DNA of 17,874 nucleotides. Source: an uncultured Eubacterium sp. (GTDB lineage: Bacteria; Bacillota; Clostridia; Lachnospirales; Lachnospiraceae). A program made the translations under genes and the position numbers. The stretch covers positions 1 through 17,874 of the forward strand of contig CAKREL010000048.1 in assembly GCA_934317205.1 (NCBI GenBank). Reading direction: 5' to 3'. The notes beneath the pieces were generated by a model that did not search any database, was not told where the DNA came from, and was given only the letters and a program-made list of their open reading frames with translations. Of the stretch, positions 1 through 7,203 are shown piece by piece (the stretch's first letter is position 1; each line of letters opens with the position of its first letter).

Positions 1-332
1 TCCTCAGAATCCAGCGTGAAATAAGGACGCTGATAGATGCCCTTCGTGAACACCATGTTATACGCCTCTTTTGCGGATGCAGTGGTTCGTGCAGGTACCG
101 TTGCCAGATAGGTGTTTGCATTACCACCTGCGGCATTTGCTCTTCGCAATACATACAGGCGCAGGTAGTCGTTTTGAATCCACCGCACCGCCCATCCGTT
201 ATAATTCTCTTGCCCACTTGAGGTGGCAGCGTTCTCGTTCCTCACTGCACCTACCATTGCATAGGCCGTCTGCGGAACTAAGCTTACAATCATGAACAGC
301 ATAAGCAAGATACACAAAATCCTCTTCTTCAT
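1..332 (-). CDS. Secreted protein of unknown function, N-terminal fragment
   Basis: The gene starts at the ATG at 332, preceded by a GGAGG ribosome site 7 bases upstream, and runs off the left edge, leaving 110 codons. The product opens with a classical Sec signal peptide: MKKR, a hydrophobic core (ILCILLMLFMIVSLV), then PQTAYA, with probable signal peptidase I cleavage after AYA near residue 25. The exported part reads VGAVRNENAATSSGQENYNG and continues through WAVRWIQNDYLRLYVLRR without cysteines or a lipobox, so it is secreted or surface-attached rather than a lipoprotein. I recognise no domain in the visible part. It lies 83 bp downstream of the XRE/LuxR regulator on the same strand and has its own candidate promoter, so it may be a target of that regulator (inference). 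Confidence 0.8.
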   Translation of the reverse strand, partial: MKKRILCILLMLFMIVSLVPQTAYAMVGAVRNENAATSSGQENYNGWAVRWIQNDYLRLYVLRRANAAGGNANTYLATVPARTTASAKEAYNMVFTKGIYQRPYFTLDSE

Positions 333-383
333 TTTATTTCCTCCTCCGTTTCACCATAACTTTTCGGAATCTTCAGCCATGAT

Positions 384-412
384 TTTATAAGGTTTCTTTT
401 TCTATGTGTCGC
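384..412 (-). promoter_or_regulatory. Candidate promoter of the secreted-protein gene
   Basis: Read on the minus strand, GCGACA (412-407) and TATAAA (389-384) are separated by 17 bases. The -35 matches the sigma-A consensus at 4 of 6 positions and the -10 at 5 of 6. It lies between the regulator stop at 416 and the start at 332, so the secreted gene need not depend on read-through. Confidence 0.4.
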
Positions 413-415
413 TTT

Positions 416-1696
416 TTACTTCAACATATATGCCTTTAACTGTCCTCGATTGTCGATATTTAATTTATGAAATACCGATGACAGATGCTGTTTCACCGTA
501 CGCAGTGTCATATTCATATGTTCTGCGATCTCCGCATTGGTCCATCCCCGGTTCGCCAGCATGGCAATGGTAAATTCCGTAGTCGTCAGATTATCGGCGA
601 TATCCTCTTTCGTCTCCGGATTATGGATTCTCCGCCAGCCATAACTGAACTGATACGTGATCTGAATCACTTTCTTGTATCCTTCCGGATCATCGGTCTT
701 CAGACAGGTTTCAATCAGCCCCTGCAGCAAACCATGATGTTCTCCGATACCCTCAATCAATCCATCCGGTTTTGCGATTCTCCAGGCTTCCATAAAATAT
801 GCTTTTGCCGCTTCTGATTGACGCAGGTTCATGCATGCCATAGCACCCATAAGATTCTGATAGATCAACGCGATCGGATAAATCTCTGTACTCAGCATCT
901 TGCAGGTTTCCACAATTCCAAGGGCCTTTTCATACTCCTGCTCCAGATAAGCTTTGTGCGCCAATACATAGCAGCCCCACAACCGCATTCCTTTTGGCAG
1001 TTCGTTCAGATACTCTGACGGGGACGGGATTTCGCCCATGGGCAGATGCAGAAGCGTACTGGCAGCAACAGCCACAAAAATTCCCATCGCCTTTGTTTTT
1101 CGATCTGTCTCTACGGAAAGAACCTGCCTGAGGTTCACTTTCAGACTTTCCAATCCACCTTTCGCAGCATTGATATGATTCAGGGAAAGATTGGCAAATA
1201 TATGGATCAGACATGCTGACAGGCGCAGCATCGGATCCGAATGATTCAAATATAATTCTGTCAGATTTACTGCCTTATCATGCTGCCCGGTAAAATAATA
1301 GTATTCGCAATATGCCATCTTTTTTACATCTGCATTCTGAATCTGTTCGATCATGGCAAGGCACTGTCCCGGTTGAAATGCCGTGCTCATAAGAAGCATC
1401 GGGATGTGGACTGTTTTTTCCCTTCCTGCTTCCTCTGACCGCTCCATCTCCCCGTTCGCATTCTCTCTGTCAGCTGTCTCTATTCCTAAAATATAATCTG
1501 TGGATACCTGAAATTCTCTTGCGATCCGTACCAGAAGATCACTGCTGATTGACTTTGTCTCCCCACTGAATATTCTGCTGATCTGTGATGGTGCCACACC
1601 CAGGCGCCTTGCGAATTCACTTTTTGATATTCCTTCAATTTCACATAATCTTTCCAGTTGTTTTCCCGGGGAAGATATTTCTTCCTTTTTTCCCAT
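416..1696 (-). CDS. Two-headed transcription regulator: XRE HTH, helical repeat middle, LuxR HTH
   Basis: This is a 426-residue cytoplasmic regulator. Residues about 10-70 form a Cro/CI-type helix-turn-helix (KQLERLCEIEGISKSEFARR, then VAPSQISRIFSGE, and a YILGIE end typical of XRE domains). The middle (about 100-350) is alpha-helical and resembles tetratricopeptide-type sensor repeats, for example EYYYFTGQHDKAVNLTELYL. The last 60 residues form a LuxR/GerE HTH (LTTTEFTIAMLANRGWTNAE, then TLRTVKQHLSSVFHKLNI). Such a protein could bind DNA at both ends and respond to a small molecule or peptide held by the repeats (family-based inference). An in-frame extension upstream to 1840 exists but crosses the promoter, so I chose the ATG at 1696; its ribosome site (AGGAAG) is weak and distant. 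It is divergent from the pilin gene, its likely target. Confidence 0.85.
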   Translation of the reverse strand: MGKKEEISSPGKQLERLCEIEGISKSEFARRLGVAPSQISRIFSGETKSISSDLLVRIAREFQVSTDYILGIETADRENANGEMERSEEAGREKTVHIPMLLMSTAFQPGQCLAMIEQIQNADVKKMAYCEYYYFTGQHDKAVNLTELYLNHSDPMLRLSACLIHIFANLSLNHINAAKGGLESLKVNLRQVLSVETDRKTKAMGIFVAVAASTLLHLPMGEIPSPSEYLNELPKGMRLWGCYVLAHKAYLEQEYEKALGIVETCKMLSTEIYPIALIYQNLMGAMACMNLRQSEAAKAYFMEAWRIAKPDGLIEGIGEHHGLLQGLIETCLKTDDPEGYKKVIQITYQFSYGWRRIHNPETKEDIADNLTTTEFTIAMLANRGWTNAEIAEHMNMTLRTVKQHLSSVFHKLNIDNRGQLKAYMLK

Positions 1697-1742
1697 ATCT
1701 ATCCATCTTCTTCCTGTTGCCTCATTACATTTTGTTGTCTTT

Positions 1743-1751
1743 AGTATATCA
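1743..1751 (-). promoter_or_regulatory. Extended -10 promoter of the XRE/LuxR regulator
   Basis: On the minus strand TGATATACT contains TGnTATACT, an extended -10 hexamer with one mismatch to TATAAT. No good -35 is visible. The predicted start near 1736 gives a leader of about 40 nt before the ATG at 1696. Confidence 0.4.
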
Positions 1752-1825
1752 AAAAGACGTTTTTTTAACATCGTACTATTTTTGAAAAAATCGGTGTGAT
1801 TTTTAATATTTTTGCACGGAAAAAA

Positions 1826-1857
1826 GAGAAGAAATTGCAAATTTGCAATTTCTTCTC
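1826..1857. promoter_or_regulatory. 32-bp perfect palindrome between divergent regulator and pilin genes
   Basis: Two 16-base arms, GAGAAGAAATTGCAAA and its exact reverse complement, meet with no spacer at 1841/1842. On the minus strand the palindrome is followed by six T residues (1825-1820), so it could work as an intrinsic terminator stopping leftward read-through towards the regulator. As DNA it is a symmetric site large enough for a dimeric or tetrameric regulator, and it lies between the two divergent promoters. The sequence cannot distinguish these roles. No gene is visible in 1697-2109 apart from this palindrome and the promoter elements listed here. Confidence 0.75.
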
Positions 1858-1977
1858 ACCACATTCTTCATTTTCTATTTTTCCCGTCTTTAGGATTTAG
1901 CACCATATTTTACTATTCAACTCTGAAAGTCAGGTTGGATATTAATTGCTGTCAACAAATTTTCTTTCATTTCACAT

Positions 1978-2010
1978 ACCATATGGTAACCGACAATGGG
2001 ATATGGTCAC
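1978..2010. promoter_or_regulatory. Paired operator-like repeats upstream of the pilin promoter
   Basis: ATATGGTAAC (1981-1990) and ATATGGTCAC (2001-2010) are direct repeats differing at one base and spaced 20 bp start to start, close to two helical turns. The first is embedded in the perfect 10-bp palindrome ACCATATGGT (1978-1987). Their position just upstream of the -35 of the pilin promoter is typical of an activator site. The adjacent XRE/LuxR protein is the natural candidate, by inference only. Confidence 0.5.
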
Positions 2011-2018
2011 ATTTTTTA

Positions 2019-2047
2019 TGGAAATATTACGCATATCATGATATAAT
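2019..2047 (+). promoter_or_regulatory. Promoter of the pilin-like gene
   Basis: A perfect TATAAT (2042-2047) is preceded after 17 bases by a poor -35, TGGAAA (2019-2024, 4 of 6 matches). A strong -10 with a weak -35 and repeats just upstream fits an activator-dependent promoter. The leader to the ATG at 2110 is about 55 nt. Confidence 0.55.
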
Positions 2048-2109
2048 GGTTGAAAATCCACAATTTTTAATGTCACATACCAATCCCAGAAAAAGAGGGG
2101 AGTTCGATA

Positions 2110-2736
2110 ATGTCAAAACTGAAAGCCAAAAAAGGTTTTACACTGGTAGAACTTATTGTTGTTCTTGTTATTATAGCGGTTCTTGCTGCATTACTTATCC
2201 CGGCACTGACCGGATATATTGACAAATCAAAAGCGAGATCGATTGAATCTGAAGCAAAAGGTATCTGGACGGCAGCACAATCTGCCGCTTCTGAATACTA
2301 TGGTTTGAATATTGATGAGAAAAGTATGAAAAATGCATTGACCAATTCTTGTACGATTGATGGTAAAACTTACACAAAATGTCTTGGTCGTATATCAAAT
2401 GCAACGTTTTCTGATGAGCAAAAGAACTGGCATAAAAATCCAACAACTGCCAGTCAGTGGATAGCCCAGCAAGTCCTGATCTATTTAGACAGTCAGAGCA
2501 AAAATAATTCCCAATATAATTTCGGAAACAGCAATGTTCCAACCTCCGGTGCGACATTGAACAACAGTATTAAATATAATTTTGGATCCAATCCTCCAAA
2601 AAATGCCGTATTTATTCAAATTTTTTATGACGAAAACTGCAAGGTTCTTGCCATAAATTTCGGCAAAGATGGTTACTTGGTGACAATGACAGCCGGTCAG
2701 TCTCCAATTTGTGAAAAAAACGGTAAAATTCTCTAA
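2110..2736 (+). CDS. Type IV pilin-like protein (class III signal peptide)
   Basis: This 208-residue prepilin begins MSKLKAKKG followed by FTLVELIVVLVIIAVLAALL. The KKG/F boundary is the canonical prepilin peptidase site; the mature protein starts with Phe and has Glu5, which is needed for pilus assembly. The hydrophobic helix spans residues 10-32. The globular part is unlike known major pilins that I can recall. It has four cysteines (TNSCTID, TKCLGR, DENCKV, SPICEKN) that could form two disulfides, plus an Asn/Ser-rich stretch (SKNNSQYNFGNSNVPTSG). The ribosome site AGAGGGGAG lies 7 bases before the ATG. No pilus assembly ATPase, peptidase or platform gene is in the window, so this is an orphan pilin or pseudopilin that would need machinery encoded elsewhere. 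It is transcribed divergently from the XRE/LuxR regulator. Confidence 0.88.
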   Translation: MSKLKAKKGFTLVELIVVLVIIAVLAALLIPALTGYIDKSKARSIESEAKGIWTAAQSAASEYYGLNIDEKSMKNALTNSCTIDGKTYTKCLGRISNATFSDEQKNWHKNPTTASQWIAQQVLIYLDSQSKNNSQYNFGNSNVPTSGATLNNSIKYNFGSNPPKNAVFIQIFYDENCKVLAINFGKDGYLVTMTAGQSPICEKNGKIL

Positions 2737-3261
2737 TTATACGGACTGCTGCAGAGCAGTCCTTTTTGTTTCATTTTCCCGCTTTTTCTTCTCACGTAAT
2801 TCTTTGAAAAAACTGCTCAGCATCGCAGAGCACTCTTCCTGACAAACACCCTGCACGATTTCCACCTGATGGTTAAATCCTGCAATCTGAAGCAGGTTCA
2901 GAACTGATCCGGCACAGCCTGCCTTTGGGTTCATACTTCCGATCACCACGCGATCAATCCGCGACTGCACCAGTGCACCGGCGCACATCTGACATGGTTC
3001 CAATGTCACATACATTGTGCAGCCTTCCAGCCGCCAGTCTCCCAGCTTTTTGCTCGCCTTGCGGATTGCATTTAATTCTGCATGGGAGAGCGTGTTTTTA
3101 TCTATATTTCGACGGTTATAACCCCGGGCAATAATTTTGCCGTCGGCATCATTTACGATGACGCAGCCGATTGGCACTTCATCGATAGCGTATGCCTTCT
3201 TTGCCTGTTTTATCGCTTGCTTCATGTATTTTTCATCTGTAGTCATGATTATATTATTCAT
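2737..3261 (-). CDS. tadA: tRNA-specific adenosine deaminase TadA
   Basis: TadA converts the wobble adenosine of tRNA-Arg(ACG) to inosine. This 174-residue protein has the zinc deaminase signature: H60-A-E62 (SHAELNAI), with E62 as proton shuttle, and P-C90-Q-M-C93 (LEPCQMCAGAL), which with H60 binds zinc. Typical TadA flanking sequence (EVPIGCVIVN, ARGYNRRN) is present. I chose the ATG at 3261, which follows AAAAGG and, further up, GGGAGG; ATG 3246 is an alternative and costs five residues. Its stop (2737-2739) abuts the stop of the convergent pilin gene with no gap. It begins 66 bp after NifK-like B1 on the same strand and may be co-transcribed, but it is a housekeeping gene with no evident link to that cluster. 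Confidence 0.92.
   Translation of the reverse strand: MNNIIMTTDEKYMKQAIKQAKKAYAIDEVPIGCVIVNDADGKIIARGYNRRNIDKNTLSHAELNAIRKASKKLGDWRLEGCTMYVTLEPCQMCAGALVQSRIDRVVIGSMNPKAGCAGSVLNLLQIAGFNHQVEIVQGVCQEECSAMLSSFFKELREKKKRENETKRTALQQSV
2743..2767 (+). terminator. Intrinsic terminator of the pilin gene, inside the tadA 3' end
   Basis: A perfect 8-bp stem, GGACTGCT/AGCAGTCC, with loop GCAG is followed by five T residues. It begins 7 bases after the pilin stop. Because tadA stops at 2737 on the other strand, the whole hairpin also encodes the C-terminal residues of TadA. Confidence 0.85.
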
Positions 3262-3327
3262 CCTTTTCTCAGTAAGTACCTCCCTTATTGCTTTACGCAA
3301 TTGAAACAGGGGACTTCTTTCATTTTG

Positions 3328-4467
3328 TTAAAATCTGCTTAAAAATATCCTACCAGAAAATGCTACATGCGGCAATTCATAAAACTCGCAATCTTTTGGA
3401 GCGATTGGTCTGTATAACGGATCAGCTACAATAATTTTTGCATCTTTCAAAGCTTTTTCCATTGCCTCTTCTCCAAGGACAATGGCATCTTTTTCACCAA
3501 TCAGCTTTTCACATTCTTTTAGTGGACAGAACACGCGCGCTGAACGTCCATATACTTTCTCGATGCCTGCTGCCAGTGAACCCATAGTGACAGGTTCTCC
3601 AATCAGGGTGATTTCGGCATTTTTCTGCATGCGTTCCTTCAGATATACTGCTTCTGGAATAAACGCACCGGATAGCTGCTCTATCGCATTTTCCATCTTC
3701 TTTGAAATATCCTCTGCCAGCCACTCATTTGGTGTTCCGATCACATATGGTGTTCCGAACTTTTCCTGAAGTACTTTTGCTGCCCGCAGCCCAACGGCAG
3801 ACACTACCAGATTGACCTCTGCGCTTGCTGCCATTTGCAATGTCTCCAAAGAATCGCCCATCGCCCAGGTAGATAATACATTCCAACCATATTTGTGCAG
3901 GTTTTCTTTCAGCAGATTTACATTTTTCTGCGGTCCGAAGTCTAACGGGGTTACACCCAGCAAGTTCACACTTCGTCTAAATCTGATTTTCGGTTTCTGT
4001 ATAGCATTCTTTGTATCCGCTTCTTCTGTGAATCGCTTTGCGATTTCCTCCAGTGCAATACCTGCGCCATATATATAATCATGCATGCCGTTTGTTGGCA
4101 CAGCAAATGTCGGGATCCCGGTTTCTGTCTCAATCACTCTTGCAATCGCCGGAAAATCGGTTCCATTCATAAAGGGAATCGGTGAACCTGCCAATGCTAT
4201 GAATTTGGGATGTAATTCCCGCGCCGCATGCTCAATATCATCAATGAATTTCCGGTCATTTCCCATAATGGCATCAATTTCTGTCAGCCCTGAGATAAAG
4301 ATCAGGCTGTCCTGATCATACCAGCGGATTTCATCATGCGTATTATAAGTAGAGTTACAACCGGAAGGGTCGTGCATCACTGTCATTCCGCCAAGCTCGT
4401 ACAATGCAGAACAGACACCAGACACATCTGCCGTATAAATTGGTATGATTCGATATGATTGTCTCAT
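3328..4467 (-). CDS. Nitrogenase component 1-like subunit, NifK-type (module 1, B1)
   Basis: This 379-residue Oxidored_nitro-family protein is shorter than true NifK (about 500). It aligns by eye with the NifK N-terminus: SGVCSALYELGG, then HDPSGC (C37, the place of NifK Cys95), then GLTEIDAIMGNDRKFIDDI, which corresponds to the NifK/NifE 'TE.D.VFGG...L' element. C19 occupies the place of NifK Cys70. The third P-cluster cysteine is missing; the region reads LAGSPIPFMNGTDF. A second Rossmann-like half follows, ending AFSGRIF, a tail shared with B2 (AVSGR). The ATG at 4467 overlaps the A1 stop as ATGA, showing tight translational coupling; an upstream in-frame ATG at 4488 is less likely. It is the probable partner of A1 in an A2B2-type complex receiving electrons from nifH-like 1. 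It is not a dinitrogenase subunit, and its substrate is unknown. Confidence 0.85.
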   Translation of the reverse strand: MRQSYRIIPIYTADVSGVCSALYELGGMTVMHDPSGCNSTYNTHDEIRWYDQDSLIFISGLTEIDAIMGNDRKFIDDIEHAARELHPKFIALAGSPIPFMNGTDFPAIARVIETETGIPTFAVPTNGMHDYIYGAGIALEEIAKRFTEEADTKNAIQKPKIRFRRSVNLLGVTPLDFGPQKNVNLLKENLHKYGWNVLSTWAMGDSLETLQMAASAEVNLVVSAVGLRAAKVLQEKFGTPYVIGTPNEWLAEDISKKMENAIEQLSGAFIPEAVYLKERMQKNAEITLIGEPVTMGSLAAGIEKVYGRSARVFCPLKECEKLIGEKDAIVLGEEAMEKALKDAKIIVADPLYRPIAPKDCEFYELPHVAFSGRIFLSRF

Positions 4468-5801
4468 AGGCAGCACTCGCACCCCCATCCTTTTTGTACT
4501 ACAAGTTTTTCTGTATCTTTTTCCTCACGATACGCTTCCATCATCAATTCTGCTGTTCTACGGATACCGTCAAATCCATACAGGCCTTCCCCCTGCACCA
4601 GATTTACAAAATGACGGCTGCGACTAAAATATGCTGCTTTTTGTCCGATAGCAAGTACTTCCTCTTCGCCGCCTCTTGGCAATACACGCATTTTAACCTG
4701 AATTGTGGCGATCAGTTCCAATTCCGGTGCATATTTCTGCAGCCAGTCAAATGCTGCTTTTTCCTCCGGGCTGATTCCGTCCAGATACACTGCCTTTACG
4801 TTAAACCCATGGGTCAAAAGCAGTTTTGCCAGTCCCAATGGTCTCGGATGATACAGATAATCCAGCGTGATTGGCATATCCCCGATCAATGCTTTCGCTT
4901 TTGCCAAAACTTCCTCACAGGCAGCACGTTCCACATCCAGTGTTTCCCTGCTCAGTTCTGGAATTCCCAAGGCATCCGTCAGCTGCTTTAACTGTTGCTC
5001 GATTTCTTCATAATCAAAGCTTCCCGGCAAATACAGATGCGCACGGTGCAAGCGACGCGCCTGTGTCTCCATACCGTATTTTCCCGCCGGGTAAATGTCC
5101 AGAAACAATCGGCCCTTACTCATATCCTGCAAATCCTGCCATGTTTCACAGGCTGGAAGTTCTCTTACAGTATAACCATATCGTCTCAATAAGCGCTTGA
5201 TATCACTGCTTTCATCCAGTACAAAATCACTGCCGAATACCGATACCGTTTTTTCATCTGCTTCACACTCCGGCAAAGGATCATACATGGCTTTTCGCAG
5301 CTTCTGATCCGGCGTCAGACCATGTTTTTGCATGATTGGATCCATATAACAGCGAACAAAACAAATATCCGGGAAACGGCGTTCCAATTCGTCATAAATA
5401 TAAGTCAGATTGCTTCCCACAAAATGATGCAGACATACCGTAAATAGGAGCACTGCCTTCGGATGATCCCCTCGCTTGTTCAGTACATCTGTCACACCCT
5501 CGATCGTGATGTCCTCTAAATTGCCGTTTAAAACATGTTGTTCTTCCACAATGACAAAAGAAAAACGATCTGCCGCATTCATTTCTGCCGCTGTCAGTAC
5601 AACACCGCGCATACAGTTGTCCGCACAGACATAGATTTGAATTGCTTCTGGTACCAGCATTCCGGTATGTACAATATTCCAATTACCGTGAACCGGAGAA
5701 TTATACTCTAATTCAGACGCAAACGGTGCAGGAAAACATGCATCTTTGATTTTTACCACAGCATCTTTTGAATCTGCTGTTTCCCCTACTCGCTGCAACA
5801 T
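4464..5801 (-). CDS. Nitrogenase component 1-like subunit, NifD-type (module 1, A1)
   Basis: This is a 445-residue member of the Oxidored_nitro family. Candidate cluster cysteines are C22 (KDACFPAP), C59 and C63 (VCADNCMRGVV), and C123 (LLFTVCLHHFVGSN, the place of the NifD Cys154 'CP.GLIGDD' loop, here followed by two histidines). These match the three P-cluster cysteine positions of NifD. VEEQHVLNGNLEDI corresponds to the 'E.D.IFGG...L' element. The FeMo-cofactor Cys275/His442 pattern is not evident. The extreme C-terminus is GCECCL, a cysteine-rich tail absent from A2. The ATG directly follows the nifH-like 1 stop (TAGATG, zero gap) with GGAGG 8 bases upstream. The neighbours make it the catalytic or scaffold core of module 1. 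It could be a reductase in the style of BchN or CfbD, or a cofactor-assembly protein in the style of NifE. Confidence 0.85.
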   Translation of the reverse strand: MLQRVGETADSKDAVVKIKDACFPAPFASELEYNSPVHGNWNIVHTGMLVPEAIQIYVCADNCMRGVVLTAAEMNAADRFSFVIVEEQHVLNGNLEDITIEGVTDVLNKRGDHPKAVLLFTVCLHHFVGSNLTYIYDELERRFPDICFVRCYMDPIMQKHGLTPDQKLRKAMYDPLPECEADEKTVSVFGSDFVLDESSDIKRLLRRYGYTVRELPACETWQDLQDMSKGRLFLDIYPAGKYGMETQARRLHRAHLYLPGSFDYEEIEQQLKQLTDALGIPELSRETLDVERAACEEVLAKAKALIGDMPITLDYLYHPRPLGLAKLLLTHGFNVKAVYLDGISPEEKAAFDWLQKYAPELELIATIQVKMRVLPRGGEEEVLAIGQKAAYFSRSRHFVNLVQGEGLYGFDGIRRTAELMMEAYREEKDTEKLVVQKGWGCECCL

Positions 5802-6572
5802 CTAATTTTCCTCCATAGTACCACCGCACAGGGTGTACATTTCTTTTGCAATTACACGATATTCCTCTGCCATAGCACTGTCCGGATAACACTCCATCAG
5901 TGTCATTCCCTGTGCTTCTGCCAGTGCCACCTGCTCACTGTGAGACAAAGTTCCAATAACTTCTGTATGAAAATCAGCTGCCAGTTCTGCAACTTTTTCT
6001 TCTTCCCGCAAAACATTCCTGCGGTTCAGAATAATACCACCAAGCTGTGCATAGCCGCGGTTTTTGAAATTTTCCACCGCCATGGCAATATTAGCCGCTG
6101 CATGGATTGCCATATTTTCTCCGGAAGTAATGATAAATACTTTATCTGCATAACCATTTCGCATTGGCATAGAAAATCCGCCACAGACTACATCTCCAAG
6201 CACATCATATAAAATGACATCCGGCTTGTATACATCATACGCCCCCGTCTCTTTTAATTTTTCCAGAGCTGTGATAATCCCACGGCCGGCGCATCCAAGT
6301 CCTGGTGTCGGTCCTCCGGCTTCCACACAAATAACACCGTTGTAGCCAATGCGAATCATATCTTCCAGCTCTAAGGTCTGTTTTTTCTCGTTATATAAAT
6401 CCAGTACAGTTGGAACCGCTTCCCCATGGCGAAGCTGGATTGTAGAATCTGCCTTCGGATCACAGCCAATCTGCATAACCGTCAGCCCCATCTCTGCCAG
6501 CGCTGCTGCCACATTAGACACAGTTGTGGATTTTCCGATTCCACCTTTTCCGTATACTGCTATCTTGATCAC
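5802..6572 (-). CDS. Nitrogenase Fe-protein-like ATPase reductase (module 1, NifH/BchL/CfbC family)
   Basis: This is a 256-residue homodimeric [4Fe-4S] ATPase that would deliver single electrons to a component-1-like partner with ATP hydrolysis. All hallmarks are present: the P-loop GKGGIGKST (8-16), GCDPKADST (36-44), cluster ligands C94 in GLGCAGRGI and C130 in DVVCGGF, the switch II motif DVLGD (123-127), and R97 in the place of the nitrogenase arginine that can be ADP-ribosylated. The length is slightly below that of NifH (about 275-295), with a shorter C-terminus, as in non-fixing family members. Its ATG overlaps the stop of the TM1266-type regulator by 4 bases, and its stop abuts the A1 start. 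The assignment to the family is secure. The assignment as nifH in the nitrogen-fixing sense is not supported. Confidence 0.93.
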   Translation of the reverse strand: MIKIAVYGKGGIGKSTTVSNVAAALAEMGLTVMQIGCDPKADSTIQLRHGEAVPTVLDLYNEKKQTLELEDMIRIGYNGVICVEAGGPTPGLGCAGRGIITALEKLKETGAYDVYKPDVILYDVLGDVVCGGFSMPMRNGYADKVFIITSGENMAIHAAANIAMAVENFKNRGYAQLGGIILNRRNVLREEEKVAELAADFHTEVIGTLSHSEQVALAEAQGMTLMECYPDSAMAEEYRVIAKEMYTLCGGTMEEN

Positions 6573-6844
6573 TGTTCTGCTCCTTCCTCTGCCGGAGTGA
6601 TAACGTTAGAATAAGCCGTTTTCGCTGATACACCTTTCAAACGTCCGATTTTTCCAGAAAGTGCACTGATGGTATTCTGCGGTGCATCAATAGCGATACT
6701 TATGATACTGATGCCCTTTGGGCGATATGGAATTCCCATCCTGCCGACAATGTACTGGCGCGCTTCGTGAAGAAGAATATTTAATTCTTCGATAGCATCC
6801 TCCTGCTCCACAATAATTGATATCACCGCCACTCTGGTGTCCAT
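6569..6844 (-). CDS. TM1266-family 'iron-only hydrogenase system' regulator
   Basis: This 91-residue small cytoplasmic protein has an ACT/NikR C-terminal-like ferredoxin fold. The family core is clear: VAVISIIVE, then [14 protein letters not shown], then [12 protein letters not shown], then [14 protein letters not shown]. Members normally sit beside [FeFe]-hydrogenase maturase genes hydE/F/G and are thought to be regulators, though no DNA-binding head is present. Here the gene overlaps nifH-like 1 by 4 bases (ATGA) and follows hypE, with no hydrogenase gene in the window. That suggests a sensing or regulatory role for an Fe-based cofactor system (inference). The start is the ATG at 6844, with GGAGG 9 bases upstream. 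Module 1 therefore probably begins translation here, after the 359-bp spacer. Confidence 0.88.
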   Translation of the reverse strand: MDTRVAVISIIVEQEDAIEELNILLHEARQYIVGRMGIPYRPKGISIISIAIDAPQNTISALSGKIGRLKGVSAKTAYSNVITPAEEGAEQ

Positions 6845-6887
6845 GTATGGTTTCCTCCTTTTCTGGCTGATAATTTACTTTTTTGAA

Positions 6888-7088
6888 GTGCATGAAAGCA
6901 GAGAAAACTGCACGCAGACACGAACAATTTCCTGCATACGCTGCGCCGCTTATCTCCGCCCGTTCCCGCGAACTCACCCGCAAAACCGGCGGATTCAAAC
7001 ACACTCCCACGGGCGGACTATGCTCGCTTCTGCAACGGAAATTGCTCTACCGTCTTGCGTTGCAGTTTTTCTCTGCTTTTCATTGCAC
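6888..7088. repeat. About 200-bp inverted-repeat element, copy 1 of a structured repeat
   Basis: The left arm (6888-6912, GTGCATGAAAGCAGAG plus nine more bases) pairs with the right arm (7061-7088) over its whole length, with three single-base bulges. Pairing continues inward: CAATTTCC near 6925 with GGAAATTG (7037-7044), then CCGCCCGT (6956-6963) with ACGGGCGG (7009-7016). The whole element can therefore fold as one long imperfect hairpin. Segments such as CGCTGCGCCGCTTATCTCC, GCGAACTCACC and CTATGCTCGCT recur in the same orientation at 17573-17874. No open reading frame in it looks real. It fills most of the 359-bp spacer between hypE and the TM1266-like gene. It could be a miniature mobile element or a structured RNA, and would affect expression of module 1. 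Confidence 0.75.
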
Positions 7089-7157
7089 ATTCACACCTCT
7101 AAACCTGTTTCATTTTTTAATCGAATACATGTGAGACTCAATATATAATTCTAGTCA

Positions 7158-7171
7158 GTGTAAACTTACAC
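7158..7171. promoter_or_regulatory. Palindrome GTGTAAACTTACAC in the hypE/TM1266 spacer
   Basis: Six-base arms GTGTAA/TTACAC flank a 2-bp centre, about 35 bp downstream of the hypE stop. It resembles the TGTAAA-GTG-TTTACA palindrome at the operon's upstream promoter (15661-15675), so the two could be sites for one regulator. I see no convincing -35/-10 pair beside it. Confidence 0.35.
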
Positions 7172-7203
7172 ATTCTCCTCAAAATTATTGCACTCTACAT
7201 TTT

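Noticed and set aside
1697..1840. N-terminal extension of the XRE/LuxR regulator
   Set aside because: The extension is low-complexity, crosses an extended -10 promoter and part of the palindrome, and precedes the normal HTH start. ATG 1696 is more plausible despite a weak ribosome site.
5802..6572. Nitrogen fixation locus (nifHDK)
   Set aside because: Component-1-like subunits are much shorter than NifD/NifK, lack the FeMo-cofactor ligand pattern and part of the P-cluster cysteines, and no nifB, nifE or nifN is present. Only family membership is supported.
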